Source: CAZZBK01 sp964652155
GTDB lineage: Bacteria > Planctomycetota > Planctomycetia > Pirellulales > PNKZ01
DNA length: 29,426 bases
Assembly: GCA_964652155.1 (NCBI GenBank)
Contig: CAZZBK010000073.1
Coordinates: 1-29,426, forward strand
Direction: 5' to 3'
Both the position numbers and the translations under genes were made by a program. Shown here piece after piece: positions 1-8,360 of this stretch. The notes beneath the pieces were generated by a model, which saw only the letters and a program-made list of their open reading frames with translations, did no database searches and had not been told where the DNA came from. The stretch's first letter is position 1. Each line of letters starts with the position of its first letter.

Positions 1-50
1 TACCCTACTCACCGCTCATCTTAATAAGCGATTCCATGAACCATTTTCTC

Positions 51-194
51 CGACGCGGAGCGGAGCGTAGAACGATCGCAGAGCGGTTCGTGTTTTTCGG
101 TTCTCCGTTAGCCGCGACGCGGAGCGGAGCGAGTATGGTCGGCATTACATGAGGGGCCACCATGACGCGCTCCGCTGCGCGCCAGCGGCTAACG
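51..194. repeat. GC-rich direct and inverted repeats at left edge
   Basis: A 17-base direct repeat, CGACGCGGAGCGGAGCG, occurs at 51-67 and 115-131. The second copy extends leftward to 106 and is matched imperfectly in inverted orientation by 168-194, so 106-131 and 168-194 could form a long stem around a 36-base loop. The stretch 1-215 holds no convincing gene. It lies downstream of the L-2-hydroxyglutarate oxidase gene, where it could act as a transcription barrier, but there is no T-run typical of an intrinsic terminator. It looks like a dispersed intergenic repeat. Confidence 0.6.
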
Positions 195-215
195 TCATAC
201 GCTCTCGCGACACGC

Positions 216-1418
216 TCACCCCTGCAAGTCGCTCGCCAACTGCTCGACAATCAATTTGCCCACGTTGAGCGCGGCGGTCGCGGCGGGCGAAGGGGCGTTT
301 TCCACGTTCACCACGCGGCCGTTGCGCTGAATGAGAAAGTCGTCCACGAGTGACCCGTCGCGCGACAAGGCCTGCGCCCGCACGCCGGACGGCGCGGTCT
401 CGAGGTCCGACTCCTTGACCTCCGGAATCAACCGTTGCAAGGCCCGCACAAAAGCCTTCTTGCTGATGCTCCGCCACATCTCGTCGAGCCCCTTGCGCCA
501 ATGTTTCGCGGCCAGCCGCAAAAAGCCCGGGTAACTCAACGCCTCGGCCAAGTCGTACAAGTTGACCTTGGTCTTCGAGTACCCCTCGCGGGCAAAGGCC
601 AGCACGGCATTGGGCCCGCACTCGACCCCGCCGTGGATCAACCGCGTGAAGTGGACACCCAAGAACGGGAAGCTCGTGTCGGGGACCGGGTAAATCAAGT
701 TGCGGCACAGATGCTGCACCCCTGGATTGAGCTCGTAGTACTCGCCTCGGAACGGCACGACTTTCACTTCGGGCTTTTGGCCTCCCAGGGCCGTGACTCG
801 ATCGCTGTACAGCCCGGCGCAGTTGACGACGTAGCGTGTATGAACCTCGCCGGCCTCGCTTTCCAGGGTTACCTCGGTGTTGCCGTGCAGGATGCGATTC
901 ACCCGCGCGTTCAGTTTCACTTCGCTCCCCGCGAGGTGGATGAGCTGCGCGAGCTTGCGGCAGACGTGTGGGTAGTCGACGATCCCCGCCTCGGGGACAT
1001 GAATGGCCTGGATGCCGGCCGTGTGCGGTTCCAGCTCGGCGAGCCGGGCGCGGTCGATGATCGAGCACTGCACGCCGTTGGCCTGACCCCGGGAGTAAAT
1101 CCGCTCGAGTGTCGGCAGCTCGGCCTTGTTGATGGCGACGATCACCTTGCCGCACACGTCATAGGCCACGCCATGTTCGGCGCAAAAGGCTTCGAGCGCC
1201 TTCTTCCCTTCGCGGCAGTTGCGAGCCTTGAGCGAGCCGGGCTTGTAATAGATGCCCGAGTGCAGCACGCCCGAGTTGCGTCCCGTCTGATGAAACGCGA
1301 CCTCGGCTTCCTTTTCCAGCACCACCACATGCAGCCGTGGGTCGAGCTGGAGCAACTGGTAAGCGGTCGAGAGGCCCACGATGCCGCCACCGATGACGGC
1401 CACGTCGTATTTCGTCAT
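216..1418 (-). CDS. lhgO: L-2-hydroxyglutarate oxidase (FAD-dependent)
   Basis: This 400-residue protein belongs to the D-amino-acid-oxidase-like FAD family and matches LhgO in length and motifs. LhgO oxidises L-2-hydroxyglutarate to 2-oxoglutarate and in known members passes electrons to the membrane quinone pool, removing a toxic by-product of central metabolism. The N-terminus has the Rossmann FAD motif GGGIVGLSTA (about residues 10-19), followed by the family stretch HQTGRNSGVLHSGIYYKPGS with its conserved His and GS residues. A second FAD-contact region, VNCAGLYSD, lies near residue 200, and the C-terminal third has NVENAPSPAATAAL. The ATG at 1418 directly precedes the FAD-binding strand, so the start is secure. 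It lies 69 bases downstream of the glycan operon in the same direction, but its role seems unrelated to that operon. Confidence 0.93.
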   Translation of the reverse strand: MTKYDVAVIGGGIVGLSTAYQLLQLDPRLHVVVLEKEAEVAFHQTGRNSGVLHSGIYYKPGSLKARNCREGKKALEAFCAEHGVAYDVCGKVIVAINKAELPTLERIYSRGQANGVQCSIIDRARLAELEPHTAGIQAIHVPEAGIVDYPHVCRKLAQLIHLAGSEVKLNARVNRILHGNTEVTLESEAGEVHTRYVVNCAGLYSDRVTALGGQKPEVKVVPFRGEYYELNPGVQHLCRNLIYPVPDTSFPFLGVHFTRLIHGGVECGPNAVLAFAREGYSKTKVNLYDLAEALSYPGFLRLAAKHWRKGLDEMWRSISKKAFVRALQRLIPEVKESDLETAPSGVRAQALSRDGSLVDDFLIQRNGRVVNVENAPSPAATAALNVGKLIVEQLASDLQG

Positions 1419-1487
1419 AAGATGCTCAACAAACGCTCTTGGTCATGGCGAGTCAACCTCGCACAAAATCGTCCCATGCAAACAACT

Positions 1488-3356
1488 TCAGTATAAGCAG
1501 ACGAGCCGGTAATGTCGTACCCCTTGCTCCGCGTCACTCGATGAAAACGTCTCCAGCGTCCGCAGCGTCCTATCTCCCGCCGAGCAGGCACGTTCGACCA
1601 ACTCCCTGAGCCGACCGCTGTAGCAAGACGGATCGCCGTCGGCCGCCTCGGCCAACAACAGATGCGTAAACCCGTCGCGGCGCAACTGCTCGCCGAGTTC
1701 CGTGGGCGAAGCGAGCTGCTCGTCGTAGTGTGTCCGCCGCCGATAGAGCGCTTCGCGCGTCACACGGCCCGGCAGGTAAAAAGCCCGTTGCTCCTCGCTC
1801 AGGATGTGAGTGTCTGAGCCAACGTGCTCGCGCAGGAACTGGGCGACCCTCGCCGTCGGCTCAACACGCTGCACGTAGTCGTCTCGCGATTCGAGTCCCA
1901 GCGCCACCCGCGCGGTGTTTCGCGCCCGATAGACCGGTATGGCCGTGAGCAACACGATCATCAGCGACGTGACGAGCAGCGCCACGCGGCGCGGCGCGGC
2001 GGGCCAGTTGAACATTTCCTGCACGACCCACACGCTGGGTACAACGAGCAACGGCGCGATCGGGAGCAGGAAGCGAATATTCTGCCGCAGCATGAACCAC
2101 ACCAGGCCATAGACTCCGGCGATCGCCAAGAGCACGCCCAGTCCGTGGAGTCGCCGCACCAAGACCACGCCAGGGACGAGCATCAGCAGCAACGGTCCCC
2201 ACTGGTGCGACCGTCCGCCGAGCCGCTCGCTGTGCATGGTGAGCTGCCAAGGCGCGGTGGCCAATGCCAGCGCCGAGTCTCCCAAGGGCCGCTTGTGTGC
2301 CGGCAACGACTCGTGTTGCGTGACCGCCTGCGAAGTCAGAAACGGATACACCGGATCGCCGCGATACCAGGCCGACCGCACGTACCAAACGCCGCCGACA
2401 CTGATGGCGACCGTGGCGATGGTGACCGCGCCGCTCAGCCACGCACGTCTCGTGTCATGCGCCTGTGACGCGCCGCGCACGAGCCACACGACCCCAACGG
2501 CAACGATCATCGGCAAGGCGACGAACTTGACGCCGACCGCTCCGCCGAGCAACACACCCGCCAGGACGTACCAAGCCGCGCCGCGATCCAGGATCGCCGC
2601 GCGCCACCAGGCCGCGAGGGCCAATGTCGTCAGCGCGGCGAGCGCTACGTCGTTGAGTGGCGCGGTCATCTGGTTGTTCACCCCCGGCACGCTGAGCACG
2701 AGCGCCGCGACGACCCGCGCCCAGGAGCGTCCCACGAGCGGCTCGGCCAGCAGCAGGCTTCCCACGGCCAGCATGACGCCCCAAAACCAGTGCAGCAGCG
2801 CCGCTGTCGCATCGCTGCCCAGGCACAGGCCGGCCAGATACCCGAGCTCGCACAGCAACGGGAACGTGCCGTTCTCATGGTCGCTCAGGTCGACCCAGGC
2901 GTGCTCGATCAAGTACCGTTTGGGTAGTTCGAGGTGATAACAAAGCGCGTCGCCGGCGGTGGGGGGCGCGAGAGCGCCACTCAACGAACTCAACAAGACC
3001 ACCCCCACGCAGCAAGCCAGTCCGCGTTGTAGCCACGCCGGGGGCGCATGATGCGGCCCCTCGTCGGTCGGTTTTAATCGCGGTAGTCGCAGCACCGGAG
3101 TGAGCGTTCGCCAGCCGTCGATCGCCAGCAGCACGACGACGCCCGTGATGAGTGGTCGATACCACAGCGAGGCGAGACCGAGCAGGGCGATGCCCAGCGT
3201 GCCCAAGACCAATCCGCTCGCGGTGCTCCAGGCCAGAAACTCAAGCGTCTCGCGATCGTCGACCAGGTCCAGGGCGCGGAGCAATCGCTGGCCAATGCCC
3301 CAGGCGGCCAACACGAGCACGGTCAGGGCAGCGAGTGCATGCAGCGAAGCGAGCAT
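1488..3356 (-). CDS. Large polytopic membrane protein, putative GT-C (GT39/ArnT-like) glycosyltransferase
   Basis: A 622-residue protein with roughly ten to twelve hydrophobic segments from the N-terminus to about residue 480 and a soluble C-terminal tail of about 140 residues. The early loop carries GDALCYHLELPKRYL (about residues 134-148), which sits where GT-C enzymes place the acidic catalytic motif after the first membrane helices. This and the topology suggest transfer of a sugar from a polyprenyl-phosphate donor on the outer face of the inner membrane. It is the last gene of the minus-strand glycan operon, and a terminal GT-C step fits the soluble transferases upstream. An AGGGGA ribosome site stands about 8 bases before the ATG at 3356. 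I do not recognise a named family member, and a different polymer-handling membrane function is possible. Confidence 0.7.
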   Translation of the reverse strand: MLASLHALAALTVLVLAAWGIGQRLLRALDLVDDRETLEFLAWSTASGLVLGTLGIALLGLASLWYRPLITGVVVLLAIDGWRTLTPVLRLPRLKPTDEGPHHAPPAWLQRGLACCVGVVLLSSLSGALAPPTAGDALCYHLELPKRYLIEHAWVDLSDHENGTFPLLCELGYLAGLCLGSDATAALLHWFWGVMLAVGSLLLAEPLVGRSWARVVAALVLSVPGVNNQMTAPLNDVALAALTTLALAAWWRAAILDRGAAWYVLAGVLLGGAVGVKFVALPMIVAVGVVWLVRGASQAHDTRRAWLSGAVTIATVAISVGGVWYVRSAWYRGDPVYPFLTSQAVTQHESLPAHKRPLGDSALALATAPWQLTMHSERLGGRSHQWGPLLLMLVPGVVLVRRLHGLGVLLAIAGVYGLVWFMLRQNIRFLLPIAPLLVVPSVWVVQEMFNWPAAPRRVALLVTSLMIVLLTAIPVYRARNTARVALGLESRDDYVQRVEPTARVAQFLREHVGSDTHILSEEQRAFYLPGRVTREALYRRRTHYDEQLASPTELGEQLRRDGFTHLLLAEAADGDPSCYSGRLRELVERACSAGDRTLRTLETFSSSDAEQGVRHYRLVCLY

Positions 3357-3368
3357 CGATGGTTCCCC

Positions 3369-3590
3369 TTATGACCACCACAGGAGCAGTCGAGCCCCAT
3401 AGGCCACGGCGACGAACACGAGCCACGCCGTGACGACCCAAGCCCGCCACGCGGCGGTGCGTGAAGACTCACGTTGCCGCTGCGTGTTTTGTTCCAGCAG
3501 CTCAAAGGCCGTGCGGCGAGCGCGTTGCCAGCGCGGTGAATCGGCGCGCGGCGACTCGGGTTCGATCGGCGACCGTAGCGGCGCGATCAT
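3369..3590 (-). CDS. Small single-pass membrane protein, unknown
   Basis: A 73-residue protein with an Arg-rich, charged N-terminal half (about 1-45) and one strongly hydrophobic C-terminal segment, WVVTAWLVFVAVAYGARLLL, making it a tail-anchored-type membrane protein. Its ATG overlaps the TGA of the GT9 gene (ATGA at 3590-3587), and it ends 12 bases before the next gene. That tight coupling is the main support for it being a real gene. No family is recognised. It may be an accessory subunit or anchor for the soluble transferases of the operon, which is inference from position only. Confidence 0.65.
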   Translation of the reverse strand: MIAPLRSPIEPESPRADSPRWQRARRTAFELLEQNTQRQRESSRTAAWRAWVVTAWLVFVAVAYGARLLLWWS

Positions 3591-4840
3591 GGGACCCTCC
3601 GTGGCTTGAACAAACGAACCTCACGAGTGACGACTGGCAGTGTCGGCCGGGCGACCATCTCACGCACCTCGTCAAACACCCGCGCGGGCAACACGCCCGA
3701 CATACATGGATGACCGGCCAGGGGACAGTGCGTGCGGTGACATGGCGCACATGCCACGCTGTGCTGCATCACGACGACCCGCGAGCCGATGGGTTGCCAG
3801 ACCTCGGCCGAGTTGGTGCCACTGAACAGCACCACGGTCGCTCGGTCGAGTGTCGCTGCCAAATGAGCTGGTCCCGAGTCGGCCCCAACGAACACATCGG
3901 CCCACTCGATCGTCGCGGCCAACTCGGCCAGTGTCAGTTGCCCGGTCCAATCCAGTGTGTTGGGCCAGGCGCGGTCGTCGAGGATTTGCTTGGCGCGTGC
4001 CACATCGCCGTCGTGTCCGACGAGGATCACTTGTGAGTTCAACTCGACGATCAACCGGCCGAGCAACTCGCGCCAATGACTCACGGGCCAGCGTTTGGCC
4101 GCCGTACCGGCGCCGATATGCAGCACGATCAGCGGCGCGTCATCGCGGCGCCAGTCGATCCAACGCTGCTCGACACGCTGCCGCGCCTCGGCTTCGATGG
4201 CGAATTGCGGCCGCAACTCACATCCTTCGGGCAACTCGATGCCGAGCGCCGTCAGGAGCCCGCGGCGTTTGTCGATCTCGTGCGCCGCTGCGTCGTGCGG
4301 CGCGTCGTCGGTCAGCAGGAAGCCACCTCCGCCGGAGGAGCAACCCACTCGGCGACGTGCGCCCGAGAGCAGCATGAGCACGGCATGGGGGAGTTCGCCG
4401 CGGACGTCGATCGCCACGTCGTAGCGTCTCCGTCGCAGTCGCCAAGCCCACGCGAGCAAGCTCCAGGGCCAGAACCAACTCCCGTTGCGGACAAACCGAT
4501 TCGTCGAGCAGACCTCGATGTGGTCGACTTCGCATTGAGCGGCGAACACCGCGCGATTCCACGGCGCGGCCAGCACGTCGATCCGGGCGAGCGGCCATCG
4601 TTGCCGCAAGGCGCTGAGCATGCTCGTCGTGAGCAGGGCGTCGCCCAAATGATCGAGCTGGATGAGCAGCAGCGCGTCGACCGGCTCGCTCGACCAGGGT
4701 CGCGGCGCTCGTTGAGTTCCCAGCAGGCGAATCAGCCAGCCGCCGAGCGTGTCGATGATGGTCATCAATAGTCGCCAGCGCCAGCGGACGTAGCGATAGC
4801 GACGGGGCTTGGCGGCGGTCGGCGCGTTGCGTTTAGTCAC
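3587..4840 (-). CDS. Glycosyltransferase family 9 (ADP-heptose:LPS heptosyltransferase-like)
   Basis: The protein shows the GT9 (WaaF/WaaC/WaaQ) plan. An N-terminal Rossmann-like half has LLIQLDHLGDALLTTSMLSA. A nucleotide-sugar half has HIGAGTAAKRWP, then FVGADSGPAHLAATLDR and LFSGTNSAEVWQP. A C-terminal cluster of Cys residues (VACAPCHRTHCPLAGHPC) is common in this family. Known members transfer L-glycero-D-manno-heptose from ADP-heptose to lipid-A core sugars on the cytoplasmic side; the acceptor here is unknown. The start is uncertain. GTG at 4840 gives 417 residues and overlaps the preceding stop by 8 bases. ATG at 4765 gives 392 residues and starts just before the predicted membrane-associated helix. 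Neither has a strong ribosome site. Confidence 0.88.
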   Translation of the reverse strand: MTKRNAPTAAKPRRYRYVRWRWRLLMTIIDTLGGWLIRLLGTQRAPRPWSSEPVDALLLIQLDHLGDALLTTSMLSALRQRWPLARIDVLAAPWNRAVFAAQCEVDHIEVCSTNRFVRNGSWFWPWSLLAWAWRLRRRRYDVAIDVRGELPHAVLMLLSGARRRVGCSSGGGGFLLTDDAPHDAAAHEIDKRRGLLTALGIELPEGCELRPQFAIEAEARQRVEQRWIDWRRDDAPLIVLHIGAGTAAKRWPVSHWRELLGRLIVELNSQVILVGHDGDVARAKQILDDRAWPNTLDWTGQLTLAELAATIEWADVFVGADSGPAHLAATLDRATVVLFSGTNSAEVWQPIGSRVVVMQHSVACAPCHRTHCPLAGHPCMSGVLPARVFDEVREMVARPTLPVVTREVRLFKPRRVP

Positions 4841-5990
4841 AAAGTTGTCCGTAAACGTTGGCCGTGACGCGAGCGGCCACGTCCCAGGTGTAATGTTGCC
4901 GCACGTGCTCGACGCGCCGTGGGTCGCGTGCTTGGTCGTAGGCAGCCTCGACGGCGGCGCGGATCTGAGCATGATCGTTGGGCTTTACGTAGCGGGCGAG
5001 GTCGCCGAAGTACTCTCGCGCACTGCCGTACTCGGGCAACACCAGGGGCAAGCCTTGCAGCGCGGCCTCGAGCGCCACGAGGCCCGGTGTCTCGAACCAA
5101 CTGCACAGCGCCAGACAGCGGCTCGCCGCGTAGGCGCTGGCCAAGCGGGGGTCGTCGTGCGCGAGTCGCGAAATGAAATGCACCTGATCGTCGGCCGCGC
5201 GGCGACACGCGCTCGCATACGATTCGTGTCCCGGCACGACATCTCCCAGCACGACGATGTTGAGCCCGCTGCCGCGCATCGCCCGCAAGAAACCAAGCTG
5301 ATTTTTGCGAGGCTCGATCCGCCCCGCATAGAGCACGAAGTCACGCACGCCGGCGTGCTCGCTGAACCAGCGGGGGTCGGCGGTCGCGAACCGCTCGTCG
5401 ACCCCGTTGGGGACCACGGTGATCCGGTCGCGTGGTACTTGAAACAGCTCGACAAGTTGCTCGGCCTCGGCCTGACTGTTTGGGAGCAGGTGATCGACCG
5501 CGTGATACAGCTTGCGACGCCACGAGGGGCAGCCGGGCCAGTAGGCGCGCAGTTGATATTTGCTCCAGGCGGCGAGTCGCGTGGCGAGTGGCCGCGCTTC
5601 GCCCCAGCAGGCTTGCGAGCTGAACCAGGCAATGGGAGAGAGCGCGACACGCACGCCACGCTGCTGGGCTGAGTGAATCAGCTCGAGATGCTCGCGATGG
5701 CTGCCGAACAGGTGCAGCACGTCGATGTCCGTCCAGGCGTCTTCCCAAGGGCGCCACGGTCGCACGCGGAGCTGTTGCGCGGCGAGGGCCTCGATCGTGC
5801 GTTGCATTTGTACTTCGCCGCCGCCGGGCGCGAGCTGAGCGTTGAGCTTGCCCGCCACGAGCACGCGCGGCGAACGTGCTGCGCGCGAGGCGGGTTCCAA
5901 CAACGACGAGCGTCGTCGGCCCAGGCTGCCTCGGCAAGGGCGCTGGGACGTGCTGCGCCATGGCCCGCCTTGCGAGTGAGACGACTTCAT
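4833..5990 (-). CDS. Glycosyltransferase family 4 (GT-B fold)
   Basis: A 385-residue GT-B enzyme. The nucleotide-sugar half has the classic E-x7-E signature in WFETPGLVALEAALQGLPLV, preceded by the linker VVPNGVDERF and the strand VLYAGRIEPRKNQ, all hallmarks of GT4 retaining transferases. The N-terminal acceptor half has GGGEVQMQRTIEAL. Residues 1-40 are Arg/Ser-rich and look disordered. The ATG overlaps the TGA of the deacetylase gene (ATGA at 5990-5987). The donor and acceptor sugars cannot be read from the sequence. It probably builds the same cell-surface glycan as its neighbours. Confidence 0.9.
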   Translation of the reverse strand: MKSSHSQGGPWRSTSQRPCRGSLGRRRSSLLEPASRAARSPRVLVAGKLNAQLAPGGGEVQMQRTIEALAAQQLRVRPWRPWEDAWTDIDVLHLFGSHREHLELIHSAQQRGVRVALSPIAWFSSQACWGEARPLATRLAAWSKYQLRAYWPGCPSWRRKLYHAVDHLLPNSQAEAEQLVELFQVPRDRITVVPNGVDERFATADPRWFSEHAGVRDFVLYAGRIEPRKNQLGFLRAMRGSGLNIVVLGDVVPGHESYASACRRAADDQVHFISRLAHDDPRLASAYAASRCLALCSWFETPGLVALEAALQGLPLVLPEYGSAREYFGDLARYVKPNDHAQIRAAVEAAYDQARDPRRVEHVRQHYTWDVAARVTANVYGQLCD

Positions 5991-7441
5991 GAGCGCCACC
6001 TTCGCAAGGTTCGCTTGAGGAAGCCGCGTAATGAGCCGGTTGCGATCTCGTCGGCCGGCGTGGCCTTTTCCCAATCGAGGTAGCGGAGCAGGTGCTGCTT
6101 GACCGACTGCGGCGGGTCGATGCGCAACTGGTCGGGCATTGCCCGGGGGCGGCGTCCCTGAAAGGCCAACGCCTGTGGCGAGAATTCGAGCTTGGCACGA
6201 TCCAGTGGCATCGGCGCGACGTGTTCGCCGCGCCAGTACTCGATCCCGAAGCGATAGCCGCTCAGCGCCTGCTCGACGTGGACGACGTAGTGGTCGTTGA
6301 GCGCCTCGACCCGAAAGCGGACCCGTTGCCGTTCGCGCCACCAACGCGCGAACTCGGTCATCGTCGTGCGCCACACCGCCGCGAACTCGTCGACCGTGCC
6401 GAGCAACGCTTGCCAGACGTGGGGCCATCTCCCCAGTCGGCCGTCGGGGTGCCCGTACAAAAAGATCGGCTCGCCCGCTTGATACTTGCTCGACGCGATC
6501 CAGCGGAAGTACTCGGCCATGGCGTCGGCGGCGCGACGCTGTGCGTCGAGTCCCTCGCCCCACTCACGCTGGGCGGCTTCGAGCACAATGCCCAGGCAGA
6601 TCGGGTGCACGGGCAACTGCAAGACCCGCGAGCCGCTGGGGTAGAAAGGCCAGTCATCGTAGGCGAGGGCGAATTCGCTGCTGTGCGAGACGCCGAGTTG
6701 TTCGAGCACATGCGACAGCCCGCGATTGTAACGCCCCAGCGGCGACACGAACCCCGAGGGCTCGAAGCCCGCGCTGCGCAACAGAGCGATTCCGCGGGCG
6801 ATGTTGGCGTGGTTCTCGGCCGCGTCGACGTACGTGTGATGGTGGAAGGCATGCGAGCCGACGTCCTGGCCGAGCAGCGCGCGGAGCGCGTCGCGATGCC
6901 CTTGAAAGGCCGCGCCGTTGACAAAGTGGCTGAGGCAGTCTTCGTACCCTCGGCTGGCCTGATTGAAACGCTCAAAATCCTCGCGGATGTAATGGTCGTG
7001 ATCGAGACGGAAATTGAACGCACTGCGGTAGGGGTAAGGGAACGCGGCCACGCGCATCCACACGCCGCCGGCGCGCTCGATGAGTTGCCGCAACTCGTGC
7101 ATGAGCCGGGCGCGGAGCGCGCGCTTGTCGACCCGCGCGACGGTCTCGGTCACTTCCAGGCCGCCGACGCGCCAACTCTTAAGCACCGCGCGCTCGTCGT
7201 CGAGCGCCGCAAAGGCGTCGTCCTCGCACGGGCTGCGCAGCAGGTGCACGTCGATCGGCCGCTGGTTGGCATGCAACGCGGGGCACGCCCCCCGCTTCGA
7301 GTCGTAGAGCACGAATCGGCCAGCTGCCGCCTCGGCACTCCATGCCACCGTCGGGACCCCTTCTTGCTCCAGCGCGCGCAGCAGCGACACCGGCACGTGG
7401 GCCAGCACCAACGGCAACAGCGGGAAGCGAGTACTATCCAC
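5987..7441 (-). CDS. NodB-like polysaccharide deacetylase domain protein
   Basis: About 484 residues if it starts at the GTG at 7441. The central region has the two motifs of the NodB/polysaccharide deacetylase (CE4) fold. FRLDHDHY (about 145-151) is where the catalytic and metal-binding Asp residues sit. GSHAFHHHTY (195-204) corresponds to the HSxxH metal ligand motif. A further strand, PIFLYGHPDGRLG, fits the end of the barrel. Family members remove N-acetyl groups from sugars; here the substrate may be the glycan made by the operon. The C-terminal 130 residues are not recognised. The start is uncertain, because upstream sequence is repeat DNA running into the assembly gap. GTG 7441 and TTG 7447 are the candidates, and no ATG is available. 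Confidence 0.72.
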   Translation of the reverse strand: MDSTRFPLLPLVLAHVPVSLLRALEQEGVPTVAWSAEAAAGRFVLYDSKRGACPALHANQRPIDVHLLRSPCEDDAFAALDDERAVLKSWRVGGLEVTETVARVDKRALRARLMHELRQLIERAGGVWMRVAAFPYPYRSAFNFRLDHDHYIREDFERFNQASRGYEDCLSHFVNGAAFQGHRDALRALLGQDVGSHAFHHHTYVDAAENHANIARGIALLRSAGFEPSGFVSPLGRYNRGLSHVLEQLGVSHSSEFALAYDDWPFYPSGSRVLQLPVHPICLGIVLEAAQREWGEGLDAQRRAADAMAEYFRWIASSKYQAGEPIFLYGHPDGRLGRWPHVWQALLGTVDEFAAVWRTTMTEFARWWRERQRVRFRVEALNDHYVVHVEQALSGYRFGIEYWRGEHVAPMPLDRAKLEFSPQALAFQGRRPRAMPDQLRIDPPQSVKQHLLRYLDWEKATPADEIATGSLRGFLKRTLRRWRS

Positions 7442-7489
7442 AAGCAAGTCCCGGGGAAGAGGGTGAGGCGCTGGAGGCCTTGGGTGATT

Positions 7490-7513
7490 CCCTCTCCCCG
7501 ACGTGGGAGAGGG
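7490..7513. repeat. CCCTCTCCC/GGGAGAGGG palindromic repeat at gap edge
   Basis: CCCTCTCCC at 7490-7498 and GGGAGAGGG at 7505-7513 form a perfect 9-base-pair stem with a 6-base loop, and the last base directly abuts the run of Ns. The adjoining 7445-7489 is the GC-rich tail of the same kind of dispersed intergenic element. It is the probable cause of the assembly break. Confidence 0.75.
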
Positions 7514-7613
7514 NNNNNNNNNNNNNNNNNNNNNNNNNNNNNNNNNNNNNNNNNNNNNNNNNNNNNNNNNNNNNNNNNNNNNNNNNNNNNNNNNNNNNNN
7601 NNNNNNNNNNNNN
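7514..7613. other. Assembly gap (100 Ns)
   Basis: Exactly 100 undetermined bases, a customary placeholder for a gap of unknown length. It removes the 3' end of the GT2 gene, its stop codon and possibly the start of the deacetylase gene. Confidence 0.99.
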
Positions 7614-8360
7614 CTCTCGCCAGCGCTGGGCGTGTTTCCGGGCCAGGACCCACTCGGACCAGCCGCTGAGCACCGCGAAGGCCCAACCCTCGGGGCCATC
7701 GAGCCAGCCGTGTTTCCAGAGCAGACGGCGAAACACTTCGCGCGGCGGAGCGATGAGCCGATCGCGCCAGCGCGGCCCGCGGCCCTCAAGCACGCGCTGC
7801 TCGGCTTGCAGCGTGGTGTAACGCTGCACCTTGCGGCAAAAGGTCGCCAAGTCGGGAATCGTCGTGTGGTCGAGATGGGCCGTCATGGTGCCACGCGCGC
7901 CGACGCACTCGTACAGCTCGTGGACCGCGCCGACCCATGCACCCTGGCCGCGACGCACAAGCCGCGTCGGTCGGTCGTCCTGCGTGCCGCAAAAACGAAA
8001 GCGACGACCAAAAATCGTGCTGCGAATGGGGACGCGGAAGGCGTCTTCGCGGGCCGATGTTAATCGCGTTTGGAGCTCGCGTCGCAGGGCAGGGGAGGGA
8101 CGCTCGTCGGCGTCGATGAACAGCACCCAGTCGCCACGCGCTCCTTGCAACGCACGGTTGCGCTGAGCGGCAAAGTTGTCGAACTCATGGGTCATAACGT
8201 GAGCGCCCTGCTGCTCTGCGATGAGTGCCGTGGCGTCGTGCGAGCCGCCGTCGATGACCAGTTGCTCATCGGCCCAGGCGGTGGCTGCGAGCCAGCCGGG
8301 CATTTGCGCCGCTTCGTTGAGCGCGATGACGGCGATGGTCAACGTGGGCGATTGGCTCAT
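7614..8360 (-). CDS. Glycosyltransferase family 2, WaaE/KdtX-like (3' end in gap)
   Basis: The 249 visible residues form nearly all of a GT-A glycosyltransferase of about 250-270 residues. The N-terminus is IAVIALNEAAQMPGWL, followed by VIDGGSHDATALIAEQQGA and the metal-binding FIDADERPSPALRREL. The order matches LPS-core enzymes of the WaaE/KdtX type (beta-1,4-glucosyltransferase acting on core heptose). A later HLDHTTIPDLATFCRKVQRY stretch is also typical. The ATG overlaps the TGA of the upstream fusion gene (ATGA at 8360-8357). The frame is open to the first N, and the visible C-terminus (KHAQRWRE) is near the expected end. This supports an LPS-core-like product for the operon. Confidence 0.88.

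Noticed and set aside
145..1496. Long reading frames overlapping lhgO in other frames and on the other strand
   Set aside because: Arg/Pro/Ala-rich products without motifs; they are shadows of a GC-rich gene with a certain identity.
7434..7789. Reading frames that continue through the N gap
   Set aside because: Undetermined bases keep frames open artificially; the tail after the gap is repeat DNA, so the genes were cut at 7441 and 7614.
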